Of a DNA stretch of 64,000 nucleotides, positions 23,501-36,650 are shown piece by piece. The notes under the pieces are model-generated. The model did no database searches and was not told where the DNA came from. It worked only from the letters and a program-made list of their open reading frames with translations. This stretch comes from Turbatrix aceti (taxonomy: Eukaryota > Nematoda > Chromadorea > Rhabditida > Panagrolaimidae): assembly GCA_963969345.1 (NCBI GenBank), contig OZ017767.1:6972739-7036738 (forward strand), written 5' to 3'. The position numbers were made by a program, and so were the translations under genes. How positions within the stretch are numbered: the stretch's first letter is position 1; every line of letters starts with the position of its first letter.

Positions 23501-25929
23501 ATAAAAAAAGATAGACAGAATGTTGCAAAGACTCTGCAGAGAAGAGACCATGCAAACTAAATAGATAAATATTGTTTGGATTAAACCAGCAGCCAGGTGA
23601 GAGGCTAAAAATAAATCCTGGGAATGCAAAAAAAAGTTAATGAACTCGTGCTATTTAAAATAATTTTTTTAAATCACGTTTTTTGATTTAAAAAAAAATG
23701 TTCGCGCGGCTGAAAAAATCGTCAGAATGATCTCGAAATAATCACGCTAGTGATTACGACCGGGAAAACATGATTTATATAGTCTGCGTAACTCGGGACC
23801 AGGCCAGGACGGGGAAACGAACACATGACTTGGGCGGCGGATGGAAGAATTCCAAGCAGCCCAGAATCGTCCGCCGCCATCAACATCGACGGCCGCGGCC
23901 ATCAACATCGACGGTTGGCGCAAGTCCACCAGCGCTTCGGTTAACGCTAATTAACGGCTCATAAAAACTTTTATCACCTTTATCTTTCCGTGTCTGTGTC
24001 TTGTTTCTAAGATTTTTACGCATATTATCAAAACAATGAGCTGTCGCTAAGCCAGGCACGTACGCGTAGTACGTCGCCGAGCCGATAAATATGTATGTAT
24101 CTCATAAAAAGCTAAGAAAATCCAATTTGTCCGATCTGGTTTTGTTTGTTCGACGATCATCGGCGACCGGTGACCGGTGACCGGCGATCGGTGGCCATAA
24201 CAAACACATCACATCACATCAATGTACAGTGCGCAGGTGAACAGGTGTCCCCGAATCGAATCACCTGAGGAAAAACTGATTCAGAACCCCAGAAAAATGA
24301 TAGATGTGTACTTTAGCGAATGAATACATACATATAACTTGGCCGGAAATGGTACGTACAAGGAAAGTGCTGAGATGAGACAAAAACATATACAACGACC
24401 CGGAAGCGCACCAGGATCCCCGATGGCACGCGCAGAAGGAACAAAACCACCGGGCAATGAGAAAATGATAGAATGAATGGGGTCGTAGTTGGGCCATTAA
24501 CGAAGGCGAGTGACTCGACTCAAAGATGGGAGATGAGATGATGGCCTCTAACAGGGAGGGCAGCAGACAGAGACAACACTCGACGAAGGATGGAGGCTTG
24601 CTCCTGGGGCGAGGTAGTTGGAAAATAGAAAAACTGATCAAATGTTATTTGGCGGCGACGGAAAACACCCGTAAAACAAAACGCGACAAACGCGATCCAA
24701 TCCGTCGACCGCGGTCGGAGTTAACAAATTTCCAAAAAAAACAGGCTACAGGACACAAAAAACAGAAAATATTTAGATTGTGCTCGGAAAAGTAAGCGCT
24801 ATATACACGCAAGACCACAAAATAGGCACAAAAAAGCCAAAGTGGTGACAAAACAAAAAACAAAGCACGTGCAAACTAAAAAATACAAAAATACAAACGC
24901 CGAAAAAATTTTTTTTTTTGAAAACCAAAAAATTTAGCTTTGATGAAACAAAAGTTTTTTAGTTTTTTTTCTAATTTTGTAAAAAAACTGGAAATCGGTT
25001 GTTTTGATGACACACCTGGATTATCCGCGGGGAGACAAAAACACCTGAAAACCAAACCGAGAACAAACTAGAAAAAAAAGTTGCTTGTTCACCCCAAAAA
25101 AAAACAAAAGTGTCGATTTTGACAGTCACGAGATGAACCCAGAAATTTCAAAATAAAAAAAACACCCTTGACAAGTGTAAATATTTTTTTTTTGAAAAAT
25201 CACGACAAAGGACTACGGTCGTTAGTCGGCTCTGCGCTCTGCTTTTGGCCCTCCCTCGCCACAAAGAAAGAGAAAAGGAAAAAGAAAAGGGAAAAAAAAG
25301 AAGGAAGTGTATCTGCCGGAGGGCGCCGAACCAAACCAAAAATGCTGCTGCTGTTGCGCAGACCTGCAGGGCTCATCACGTCGTCGAAAGAAGCCAATTT
25401 GTCATATTCGTCGCCCGTATCACCACCCCCCAAGCAAATGCGCGTGCACTCCCTCCAAGTCTTCGTGGGTCGTCGTTTTCGTTGTCTTCGTGAAACGACT
25501 CTTTTTTTTTTATCGTAATAAATCAATCATCGCCCCAAGAGATATTTAGATCCCAGACGCGTTTGTCTGTGCATCGCCTCTCTACCCCCCTTGTTTTCCT
25601 CACGTCTACCCTGAGAACAAGGTGACAAAAAGTTGCCCGTCTATGTTTTTCTACTTTAGGCTACTGTAGCTACTGCTTTTTGTCTGAGGGGTGAAAAATG
25701 AAAAAAAAGTTTATAAAACGCAATTCATACATTTTTTTTATTATAAAATGAAAAAAAAATTAAACATGCCACCCATTTATTTACCTGGCCAGGTAAAAAG
25801 GAAACTTGCGCGACTGAGACTTTCAAGAAAACCCCCAGAAGTCGTCAGCATCAAAGCAAAGAAAGCCATGTGCCCTCGCAAATCACATTACCTGTAGTCA
25901 GGTGGATATACTAAATACGTGCCCAGACA
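20529..25929. other. Gene-poor stretch with simple repeats
   Basis: No gene can be defended. It holds poly(A)/poly(T) runs, ATGTATGT-type tracts (20930, 22630, 23215, 24090), a poly(G) run near 21770, a 22-bp direct repeat around 23878-23920 (CATCAACATCGACGG), and a short GGTGACC minisatellite at 24168-24195. The segment near 22995-23160 is open in several frames and includes exon-like text on the minus strand (see findings). Confidence 0.45.
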
Positions 25930-26924
25930 GGCGCGCACTGCATGCGCCTTTGCCTCAATGGACGAAAAAGAGCGCGCGCGCGCGTCGAATGAATCGTGTT
26001 CAAAAAAAGGCCCTGAAGCCAGTAATAGAGTTTTTTGCTTACGGTCACTTGGGTAGGCTTAGGCATTTCCCAAAGATTGTTTTAAGCCATCGGCGGTCAT
26101 TGTCGGATTTTTTTGTGCAATGTTACAGACATTGGAAGAACATGAAATTTCCTGAGACTGTAACTCACCAGAACATCTGTGAATTTTTGAAAATCGAACG
26201 TAACTTTTTTCATTACGTCTATAAGAAGCAAATTACGTGAGATGTGCCGTAGCATTATAGTAGTATGCGAGATCGAACCCAAAATAGAATACGTGCTTCA
26301 TAATGCGCACGCGCCTATTGTCGTATATGAAAAAAACGTTCATTATTGCGTTCCTTCTGCTGGTACTTGCATATCAGAAAGCAAAATGAATATAAAAAAT
26401 GAAAAAGAACCAAAGAAATCAGATGGATAAGAAAAGATACACTCTCTTAGATTCCGACTTTTGGCTAAAATTCATTCGCTGCAGGAACATCGAATAGAGC
26501 TTTTTTTCTGCTTTTCTTCAAAATTCTCCCTTGTTGTTCACCGCGCGTGCGCATTTTTTATCATTTTGCGTTCGATCTCGCATACTACTATAATGCTACG
26601 GCACATCTCACGTAATTTGCTTCTTATAGACGTAATGAAAAAAGTTACGTTCGATTTTCAAAAATTCACAGATGTTCTGGTGAGTTACAGTCTCAGGAAA
26701 TTTCATGTTCTTCCAATGTCTGTAACATTGCACAAAAAAATCCGACAATGACCGCCGATGGCTTATAACAATCTCTGGGACATGCCTAAGCCTACCCAAG
26801 TGACCGTAAGCAAAAAACTCTATTACTGGCTTCAGGGCCTTTTTTTGAACACGACACCTTCAAAAAAATGCACGCGCGCGCTCGATTGAGCAGAAATAAG
26901 GCGAAAGCGCATGCAGTGGGCGCG
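25930..26924. repeat. Near-perfect ~1 kb palindrome
   Basis: Two arms, about 25930-26315 and 26540-26924, are reverse complements. Identity is highest over some 280 bp (26008-26290 against 26562-26846), where only a few bases differ; outer ends share CACTGCATGCGC. The ~230-bp loop is unique. Each arm keeps the same open frame in both orientations, for example SLSDFFVQCYRHWKN and MKKVTFDFQKFTDVL. I found no target duplication. It is probably a foldback transposon; a transcript through it would form a long hairpin. Confidence 0.85.
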
Positions 26925-29174
26925 TTAACTGCAAATTGCAACAACAACCGGGGTGGTGGGGTGTACATATTTATTTATTAGTATAACTACGCTCCAAACA
27001 GGCATGCATGCATGCCGAGCATGCCTACGACTGTCTATGATCCGATAGTCTCGTCGTTAATGACTCCGCTTGACCCACCGCCCCGTACACGCTTGCTTAC
27101 CAAGATAGTTATCGTTACCAAAACAAATCATTGATTCGGGTTTTTGACAATGCAATAATGCGCACATGACCGACCGTTCGTTGTTTTTAGAGCGGGAGGA
27201 GGAGGAAACGAAACGCCTCCTCTCCCGCTCTGCTCTCTGATGGTGATCAAAAAATGTATAAAAAAAACATCCCGTCCGGGAGGCCAAAACAATGCTGCAA
27301 ACAAAAAAAACTAACCGAAACATTGGACATCAAAAATTATATATTTTTAAGAAAAATAAAAAAAATTACACATTTTTTGACATCAAAAAAATTCTAAAAC
27401 TGTTTTTGACAATGAATTTCACATTTTTGATGTTTAAAAAATTAAAAATCTAAAATTTAAATTTTTCTTTGAATTTTGAAATAAAAAAATTGAAATTCAT
27501 TTTGAAGTAAAAAAGTGCTAAAATTTTACATTCAAATCAAATTTTTTATACATTTTTGAATTTTGGCGTTCAAAATTCCAAAAATCATTTCGAATCAAAA
27601 ATTTTATATTTTTTACGTCAAAAAAATTCGACAATTGGTTTTGGCATAAAAATTTTATGTTTACGATGTCAGAAATGCCAGGTATGTGTGTCAACCTGTA
27701 TGAGTCACGCCAATCCAAGAAAACAAAAAAAAATATTTACAATCAAGATTTTTTGCATCTTCCCCCAAAAAATTCAAAAATCCAGAAATTAAGATTTTTA
27801 GAATTTTTTCCGACCAGACAGACAGAGAAATCAAAAATCTACAGTACTCTCCATCCCTGCACTGCACTTGCTGGTGAACAGACTGTTGCCACCAGTCTGA
27901 AGAGGTGTCGTCGACGATCAAAAAGGTCGAAACGTGGTTGTTGGGTCGGGTAAAATCGTCGAGAAAAACTTGAGCCCACACGCTTCCGCCCAAATTCCGC
28001 GCAGATGGGCGAAAAATTCCCAGAATGAACAAATAATCTTCCTTCTTTCCTTCCTTCCTTCTTTCTTTTTCTTGCGTCGTCTTCGTCGATCGGCAGCAGC
28101 CCCAACACCACCAGTAGTATGTATCCTCCCAATGGTTTCTATCACCGCTAATAAATCACATCGCCTGTCAACGAGAACAAATTATTTTCAATTTCATATA
28201 TGCAGCTCTACCGCGCGTTGATGCTCACATCAGCTCACTCTATGGCCGGTGATGTATGTATATGTATAAAAAAAAAATGATTTCTCCCAAAAATACCCGC
28301 GGCCGGTCCCACGCCGTTTTCATCGTCGTCGTCGAGTCGAGGCTGTCTCAAGGTTATTCCACGCTCGATGCCGACGATAGCTGCGGCCGAAGACGATGGT
28401 GATGACGAAGAAGAAGAACCGCGAAGACGACTGGAAAAAACGGGGGACGACCCAGGAGTTTTTTTGCCCTCTTCTTTTTTTGAAATCAGTGAGTTAAAAA
28501 AAGCCTGTTAGTAAAAAAACAGAAAAAAAAGCCTGCATGATGAGCACGGGAAAGAAGACAAAAAAAGTAAGGGAACACGATTCAACTCACGGTCAGTCAA
28601 ACTTGATTGAAACAATGCTCCGCCGCTGGGGCTCGCTCCTTTCCTCGCTCATTAGATCGCTGAAAATGGGATTTTTTTGACGTCCAGTAAATGAGCACGA
28701 TTCATTCAAAAACAGCCACAGAGCATGCTACAGATGATGCATCTGCGTGAACACGAAAAAAAAAATCAAGGTGCATGTCGACGTGATTTTGGGTTGGGGT
28801 GTTCGCGCAAAAGCCAGGCCGACGACAAATTAACAAAAAAAAACATTGCAAAAAGCACGTACACAATCACAACTGCCAAAGTGCAACGAAAAAAAATTAT
28901 CTAATTCCAATAAAAAAAAATTTTAGACCCCTTTCAAAAAATATTATACAAAGCAAAAAATCTCATCTCGTCAAAAACATTTGTCGTAAATTTACCAGGG
29001 GCTATAAAAAAAATAAAAAAAATTTATTGACCTTAAAAAACCATTAACCAATAATAAAAAAAAAAGTTGTAAGCAAAGACGATTTACTAGCTACTAAAAA
29101 ATTGCTGGGAGAGCAAATGGTTTTTTTGGGGGGAGGTAGGAAATCAGGAGAGGAAGTTGAATAAAGACCGCCAC

Positions 29175-29235
29175 TACTACCGCCGCCGCCGCCGCCGCCG
29201 CCGCTACCGAAGAAGAAGAAGAAGGAGAAGGAGAC
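29175..29235. repeat. (CCG)n followed by (GAA)n microsatellite
   Basis: A (CCG)n tract at about 29180-29205 runs into (GAA)n at about 29209-29230. The long Arg-rich frames across it are products of the repeat and are not genes. Confidence 0.85.
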
Positions 29236-32200
29236 CTCCCGGTAGCCCTATTAAAAAAAAAAACAGACTCACAGACCCACATCGCATCGTGGGGGCTTCT
29301 TTCTTCTTTCTTCCACCGACGACGAGGACCGCTGGCTGCGCCGTCGTCCTCGTCCCCATATTCTGACTAATAAAAGTAGCATAATTAACGACGCCAAAGA
29401 GGAAAGAGCGAGCGCATCTATCCTAGGGAAGGAACAAACGAACGGCGCTGGAGCTGGAGCTGGAGAAAAAAAAGAGAAGGAAAAGGAAGCGCTGGTCCTA
29501 AATATGTATTCCTGGTCATCCCGGTAGCGTGCGTGAAGCGAGGACTTGGACGGCTACAGGCAGGCGGTGGGGGTGCAATAAAAAGGATTAAGCCCCTCTA
29601 ATATGCCGAAAAAAAGCTAAATGATGGCAGACAGCATTCAGAGAAAAGAATAGGAAAGCGGATTGGAAAAGTTATCCAAAAAGGAAGCTGAAGCACAGGA
29701 AAGCAGCTCAGGGCAATCAAAACTGACCGGAACAGTGCAGCGCAAAATTTAATAGACGCAAACGCAGACGAATGTATGTACAAAAAAAAGTGGGAAGGAG
29801 CCGCCTGGAAATGCCAAGAAGCCAAGAATGGTTGAATGAACGGAGTCTGGACTCAAATACCACGACGAGACGAACCGAGACGATGAGCCGCGGCAGCAGA
29901 GGCCCCCGAAAAAAAAACAGTCCTGACTGACTGGCCCAAAAATCAGTGCACAAAAAAGGCCCGAAAAAAAAATGAAGAAGAACAGAGCACAAAAAGGCCA
30001 CCGCGATCAGTCGAAAAAAAAGCACACACAAACGTGATTTTTGTGAGAGTGCAGACAATATATTTCTTTTTTTTTTCGTTTGACTGTTTTCGAAAACAGG
30101 AGAGCAATGGCGAGTGTGGTCATTGGTCGTCTTCGCTTCATCGTTGGTCGTCGTGGCCGATTGGGAAAGTCGCCGTCAAAATATACGTACGACGGCAAAT
30201 TGCCTGAAATCATGCCTCTGCACGCGTTTTGTTTTATCCGGGTTGTGAACTTGGTCGGATTTCGAAAGAACGACGTTCGACTCTGACTTTCTTTGACTCA
30301 AAATCGACTCATTTTTACCAAAAAATTTTGATTGTGTTTCCAATTTTTCCGATTCAAAAATATTTTTTTTATATAAAAAAGAACAAAAAAAAATTTTTCA
30401 TGTCTAAATTCAAAAATTTATAAACGTTTTCCAATTTAGATTTTTTGACGTCAAAATGTGCAATTTTTTGTCATCAAAAAAAACGAAGGCAATTTCAGGC
30501 ATCATTGAATTTTGAACAGGAAAATGGCAAAATTTATGAAAATATAGAATTTTACCCCAAAAAAGTACAAAAAGTACTTTTTTTTTCTAAAAATGTCGCA
30601 ACTCTAAAAATAAAATAAATATAGACTCCGGAGTCGAAGTTGGTACAACGAACACTGGTCCAAAATCGAGACGAAAAATGAGAGCAGACAAGTCCAGATC
30701 TGACGAGCAAAGCATCAATCATCGAAAATAAAAAAAAAAGTAGGAGGTCCTGAATATTACCAGCGCCAAACCACCAAAACCACGGATTCCGATTCGATTC
30801 GATTCCGATTAATGTATGCAAAACACCGAATAGAGGAGGAAAGCAAAATCACTTGAAGCCAAGCGTATCGAACCTCGCACACTTCCGTCGTCGCTTCCGC
30901 CGTTCGTTTTGTTCCTCTTCTTTTTCTCCTTCGACGGCCGCAACAACAAAACCATCATCATGATCCGTAATCCCGCCACTTCAACACACTATGAAATGGA
31001 ATGGAAAAAAAAAAGGAGAACGGATCGAGATACATAAATATCTACTGTTTAGTATTTATTACAAATTGCATACCTCCGCGCGCGCGCGCGCGTTTATGCC
31101 AGCCACTCAATTATGCGATGCATAATTCGGTCGTTCGACAACAACAACGAACCCAGCACAGCCCAGGCAGCCAACCACGTCGCCACGTGGGGCTATGCTT
31201 GAGTGAACTTCCAATGGCGCCGGTAGGGATGCATCCTGAGCGGATACTGTAGACGAGCAGCGATAACAGTGGCGGTGGCAACTTTGAATATCGTAATGCA
31301 TTCTCGGTGAATATAAAAATCAGAGGCCATTAAAAAAAGAAAGGGAGCGCCAATAAAAAAGTTTCACATATCACTGATGTGAGTGAGTGAGTGTCTGTCG
31401 TCATATAGGACAATAGAAAGGATTCCCAAAGGGAAAAAGCCGAAAAAGCTGAATCGAATCGAATCGGCGCTTCCTTTTCTGATTGTGAGAAAAAAAAATT
31501 TTTTTAGGAGCAGACGACGAAAAATCACAGACGAAAGGTACATAGTATCTAACTTCAGCCCCCACCCCCAAAAAAAAAGAAGCATGCACGTACACATGCA
31601 ATCTCGTCAGGGGGAAGGGCGGGAACGAACGAACATGAACTGATTAGTGCCCGTTCGTTCCCGCGAATGGGAAACACTTTTTTTTTTGATCCGGCCCGAA
31701 AACGAAAAACGAAAAACGAAAAACGAAAAAAATATGTACACGCAGGAGAGAAAAAAAGCGTTGGTTGATGTGTGTATGCGATTTTTTTTCAACGCCAAAG
31801 GGCACAAAAAACAGGGAAAAGGATTATCGGGTGACAGCGAACAGTGATTTTTATCGGGAGAAATTCTAACCGTTATACATAAATACAAAACAATTGCGAA
31901 AGTTTTTTTTTTCATGGCCAACGTCATCATCGTTGGACGTTGGACTCAGGGAGGAACACTTCAACAAATAAATATGTATTGGAAATGTAACTGAAACCCG
32001 GCATAAAAAGGGGCGATCACAAAAAAAGGAAAAAAACAATTAAAAAATATATAATAAACAAATGAGATCAGACGAGCGTCCCACGTAAAATAAAAAAAAA
32101 TCAAATTGCCCCCACCCACGAGTCGAGATTCCACCACCACCGCCGCCCTCAAAAAGCCGGCCGCGGCCGCGACCGGTGAAGCACCAAATGAATAAACTTG

Positions 32201-35200
32201 AGATGCGCAGGTATAATAACGAAAATGATCAGGATCAGTAAAACAAGCACGTGTTCTGTTCCCGAACTCGTCAGCCGGTGTTGTTCTAAACAAACACTAA
32301 CTTTAAAAGAACACAAAGGTGTCCACAAAAAAAGAGGAAAAAAGCTTTTAGTCAAAAGACGAAAAAATTACATGACAAAAAATAAAAAAATTGCCCGGGT
32401 GTAACACAAAAGAACGAAAAAAAACAACAAAAAAGACGCAAAAGACCGTTCAAACACGCGCACAAAGAAGCAAAACCCCATCGACGGCGGCTGTCTGTGG
32501 CTGTGGTCAGAGGAGGTAGTCATCGCCGCCCGATCGTTCATAGAAGTCACCAGTTCGTAGCGCTGGGGCTGTGGCAGCTAGCTGACCTCTATGCAATTTG
32601 GAGCGGCCTATCAGTTAAATCAATAATAATAAACAGATAACAATTTATAAAATTGAACCAAAATCGGTGCTGATCTGTACAAATATGGGTTCCCAAATAA
32701 ATAATAAATATGCATGTATGATTTTTTCCGGAGGCGTTGGACATGGACATGGAAAATCCAGCAACAACGCCCAGGTATAATATAAAGGTACATGGACAGC
32801 TTAGCAAACAAACATCCCCATCATCCCTACTTGTACATGCATTTGTAGACGTGGAAGCACACTCTGAATCGGAATCAAAATCGTTCGTCGGGACTCTGAT
32901 CTCGATCATCGCTTTCTGCCACCACCGCTACCATCATCAACAACGCCCCCACAGTAGCAAAAAAAAAAATTACGATATCCCATAAAAAAATTTTTAGCAT
33001 CAAAATCACGTCATTTTGGGGAATGAATCAAAAATAGTAGACACACGGAATTTTAAAAAAGTCTAGAAAAAATAACAGTCGCCGCAACCAACAAAAAATT
33101 TAACCGGAACAAGGATTCAGAAAATTGTCCAAAAAAATTCGGAGCACGGAAAACAAAAAAAAGGAAAAAAAAAAGAAAGCAACAGTTTATATAGTTTGAG
33201 CGAGTGCGAGGACCGCGATTTTGATATCGGATCGGCGGAAGCGTTTGAAAGGCAATCGTTTGTACATAATGAGTGACCAGGCCAAGCCGGGTTGAAACAA
33301 AAACCCACCCACCATCGGACGGGAGGGACCAGACGCCCAAACCGGGGACGAGTCGACGACCGCCACTGTCGCCGCATTCTTCCGACCTGCCCTGCCCTGT
33401 CCTGTCCCCTCGATGACCCCAGTGATGATGGCAACCGAAGCGACTCGACGCAAAAGGGGGAAACTAATTTGTGTTTGCGTTACATACCTGTCAGACAACA
33501 ATATTAAACCCCTGTTTACCTGACAACACTTTTATGGGATTTTTGAAAAATCTATGATAGAAAAATTTATAAAATGTACAAAAACATTTTTGCAGCTTGC
33601 AAGAAAAAAAAAGCTGGGCTACAAATCATGTTTATGTTTGTTTTTTTTCTGAGCTGTCAACAGTCGACAATCGACAGAAGATAAATCAAGCCGTAAAAAA
33701 GTGCCCGCGAAGATGCATTTTAGAAAAAAATAAATATTTAAATAAAATCCGAAAACATCACATGCACAACAAAAATTGTCATAGAAACTGTTAAAAAGGC
33801 CAGGCCCAAAGCGACGAATTAAGAAATCAGAAACCATCAAAAATAGAAAATTTTAAATACTAAAACACGCTAAATGAGCTTGCATCAGTCATCATCATCA
33901 GTGTGCGGAAGGCGCAGGGGCAAAAAGAGGGGGGGGGACACATAAGCCGCCAAATCTGTTTGTTGTTTGCACAAGTTGGAAGGAGTGCGAGAATGGTGTT
34001 CGTGGTCGTAGCACGGCCGTCGTGGTATGTCGGCACGCGGCGCGTGCGAGTGGCACGTGGCCTGGTCGGCTGGCGGCTGTGTCCTGTCGTCAAAGAGAGG
34101 GGTATGTATGTATGTAAGTAAGCGCGAGCAAGAAGAAGAAGAAGAAGAAGATGAAGATGACTAATCCCGGACTGACGACAACAAAAACGACGCTGCTGAA
34201 AGCTTCTGATGCAGCGAGTCTCTCTGCTACCTGGCTTGATCAGGTGCGCACACAATCCCCAACCAGTCAACCAGTCAGCCGACGACCACCACCACCACTA
34301 CTACCACAACCACCGGTTGGTTGCCTCCGCCTAATAATAGCTAAAAGATGACGAGAGATTAGACAAGTAAGAAACAAGCGAGCAAGACTCCCCTCCCGAA
34401 TTTGTATGTATAATAACTCCTCTTCAATTTGAACAGGTCTCGACTAATGCGGTAGAACAGGGACCTTTCCCGCGAGAGCAAAAATTATTTTGTTGTTGTT
34501 TTAAATACAATGAATGAATAGATCGCTACAAATAAACATTTTTCGATCAAAGAGTCAAGTCAGTCTATTTATCCCCGAATGACTGGGGTTCCGGCCGCGG
34601 AAGTTGGTCCGAACCGGTAACAAAAATGGTCAACTTTAAGAAAAGGGGAAGTGCATAGAGGGCTTCCTGGAGAAATAGAGTACGTCTTCCGAGCACTCAC
34701 ACTTTTATGTACGCGAAAAAGAGAAAAAAAAAGAAAGTACATCACATCACAAAACTTAACGAACGGTACTCATTAACCGTTTCCGGTTTGTTCATTCCGC
34801 AACATTTTTTTTTAATTTAAAATTCTCGACTTTAAAAAAAATTTTAACAAAAAAAACCAAAAAAAACTGCAAAGCGATAAAATATTTTTCATCTACAAAA
34901 TTTTTGTTTTCAAATTCCCGATTTTTTTAATTGCAAAATTTTCTTGCACAAATTTCAAAAAACTCAGCCGCCCTCCAAATAAAACCATAAAATCTCCATT
35001 GTCCCAAAATCCGCCCTTTTATCACCAAAAAATATTTAAAAAAGTAATAACATTCCAAACAGATGTTTTTAAACAGTATTAAAAAAAAAATACTAAGTAT
35101 AATATATTTTAAACAGATGTTTGCAAAATATCACGACAAAAGCAAAAGATTTACGCTCGCTCCTGTTTTGTACTTTTAGGCCCGAAACACGAAAAAATGG

Positions 35201-36344
35201 GGGAATTCATGTGGAAAAACCCGGCGAATACAAAAAAAAGTCAGTCAATTCACGCGCAGCAAAACGACACAACGACAATGGACCGAGACACGGTAAGTTC
35301 AAAGTTTCGACTAAACTCCAAAGAGAAGGACAGAACACAAAAGAAGAGTGGTAATCTGTGAAATCCAGGGAATTGGTTCCGCACAAAGGGCGGCCAACGA
35401 CACCAGACACCAATCGGGGGGGGGGGGGGTGTTCGGAGAATCACGTCCTTGTCGGCCTCGTTGTCGTCGTTGGTGTTGTAGTGGTATTCTAAGCCTACCA
35501 CGGCTGCCTGGCCCCTCGGAAGACCACCACCACTCTCAACACGATCATCAGCCCGGGGGATTAGCCGACGCGAGCCATTCAAAATAATGCAAATGCCTCT
35601 CACACCTCCAGTCCTCTTCCGAGTCCGTGATTAACCAACCAACCAACCACAAACACCCCAACCGGCAGGGGCAGGGGCAAATCGAATCGGGCCTTGGATC
35701 AATCGGGTGGCCCTCACCGGGTTATATGAGATCGGGACTGACAATGTCATCCGTCGGACAACGATAAAAGGATGACACGCCGCGCCGAACACATCGGAAG
35801 TTGGTTGGTGGTTACGATAAATACATACAACAAGGAAGGCGACAAGTTGTTAACCAGTCAGTCAGCGGCATGATGAACAAATTCAAAAGTGACGATGATG
35901 ATGACAATGGTCACCGTCACCCGCGGAAGAGGATTAAGACATGTGCAAACGAGCCCGATTTAGATATTTAGATCGGGAGTGGTGGGTGGTGGGTGGGTGG
36001 CCATTTTTGATCCGGTGCGCAGATGACACAACATCTTAGTTAGGCAGCAGCAGCAGTGGTCGGGAAAAGAGGAGTCAAACAAACGCCAACCATCATCATC
36101 ATAAATAAAAAAAATACGACCAACACATTTTTCTCGGCCCCAAGTAAGTGGATTTGCAGCACAAAAAATGACTGTGACTGCGCAAGTGCAAAAAACAGAA
36201 AATGACAGTCACAAAGAGATCCCAAGAAATGAAGTTGAATCGCAGAAAATGCAACAGTAACAAAAAAAAGAAGAAAAAGAGATGAACAAACAGAGAAACC
36301 GAATCCTCAATCGAAAAAAATGTCCAAACGTCGAAAAAAAAACT

Positions 36345-36650
36345 GTACGGTCGGTCTCGCAACGAAACTACAAACAAACACCACAAAAAGTTGTTGTCTC
36401 AGAGCGAAAATTTTTTTACGATAAAAATTATTTTTTCATGGCGTACAAAAAAATGTCTATAAAGCACCAAAAAATACTGTTGCGGTCTCGAAACGATAAA
36501 CTATAATACAAAAGTTTTGGTCTCACAACGAAAATTTTTTTGTACAAAAATGTTTTATCAGTGCGTTCAATTGAAAAAAAATTACGGTTTTGAAATGACG
36601 AACGACAACAAATTACAAAACTTGTCTCTCACAACGAAAATTTTTCCAGT
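36345..36650. repeat. Degenerate repeats with GGTCTCACAACGAAAAT core
   Basis: Copies of a GGTCTC(A/G)CAACGAAA motif followed by T-rich sequence occur near 36352, 36396, 36483, 36519 and 36621, with irregular spacing. A further copy lies at 43911 in a globin intron and a related GGTCTCGACGCGAAA at 4456. It looks like a dispersed nematode repeat family. Confidence 0.55.

Noticed and set aside
29157..29366. Poly-Arg frame
   Set aside because: Produced by (CCG)n and (GAA)n microsatellites.
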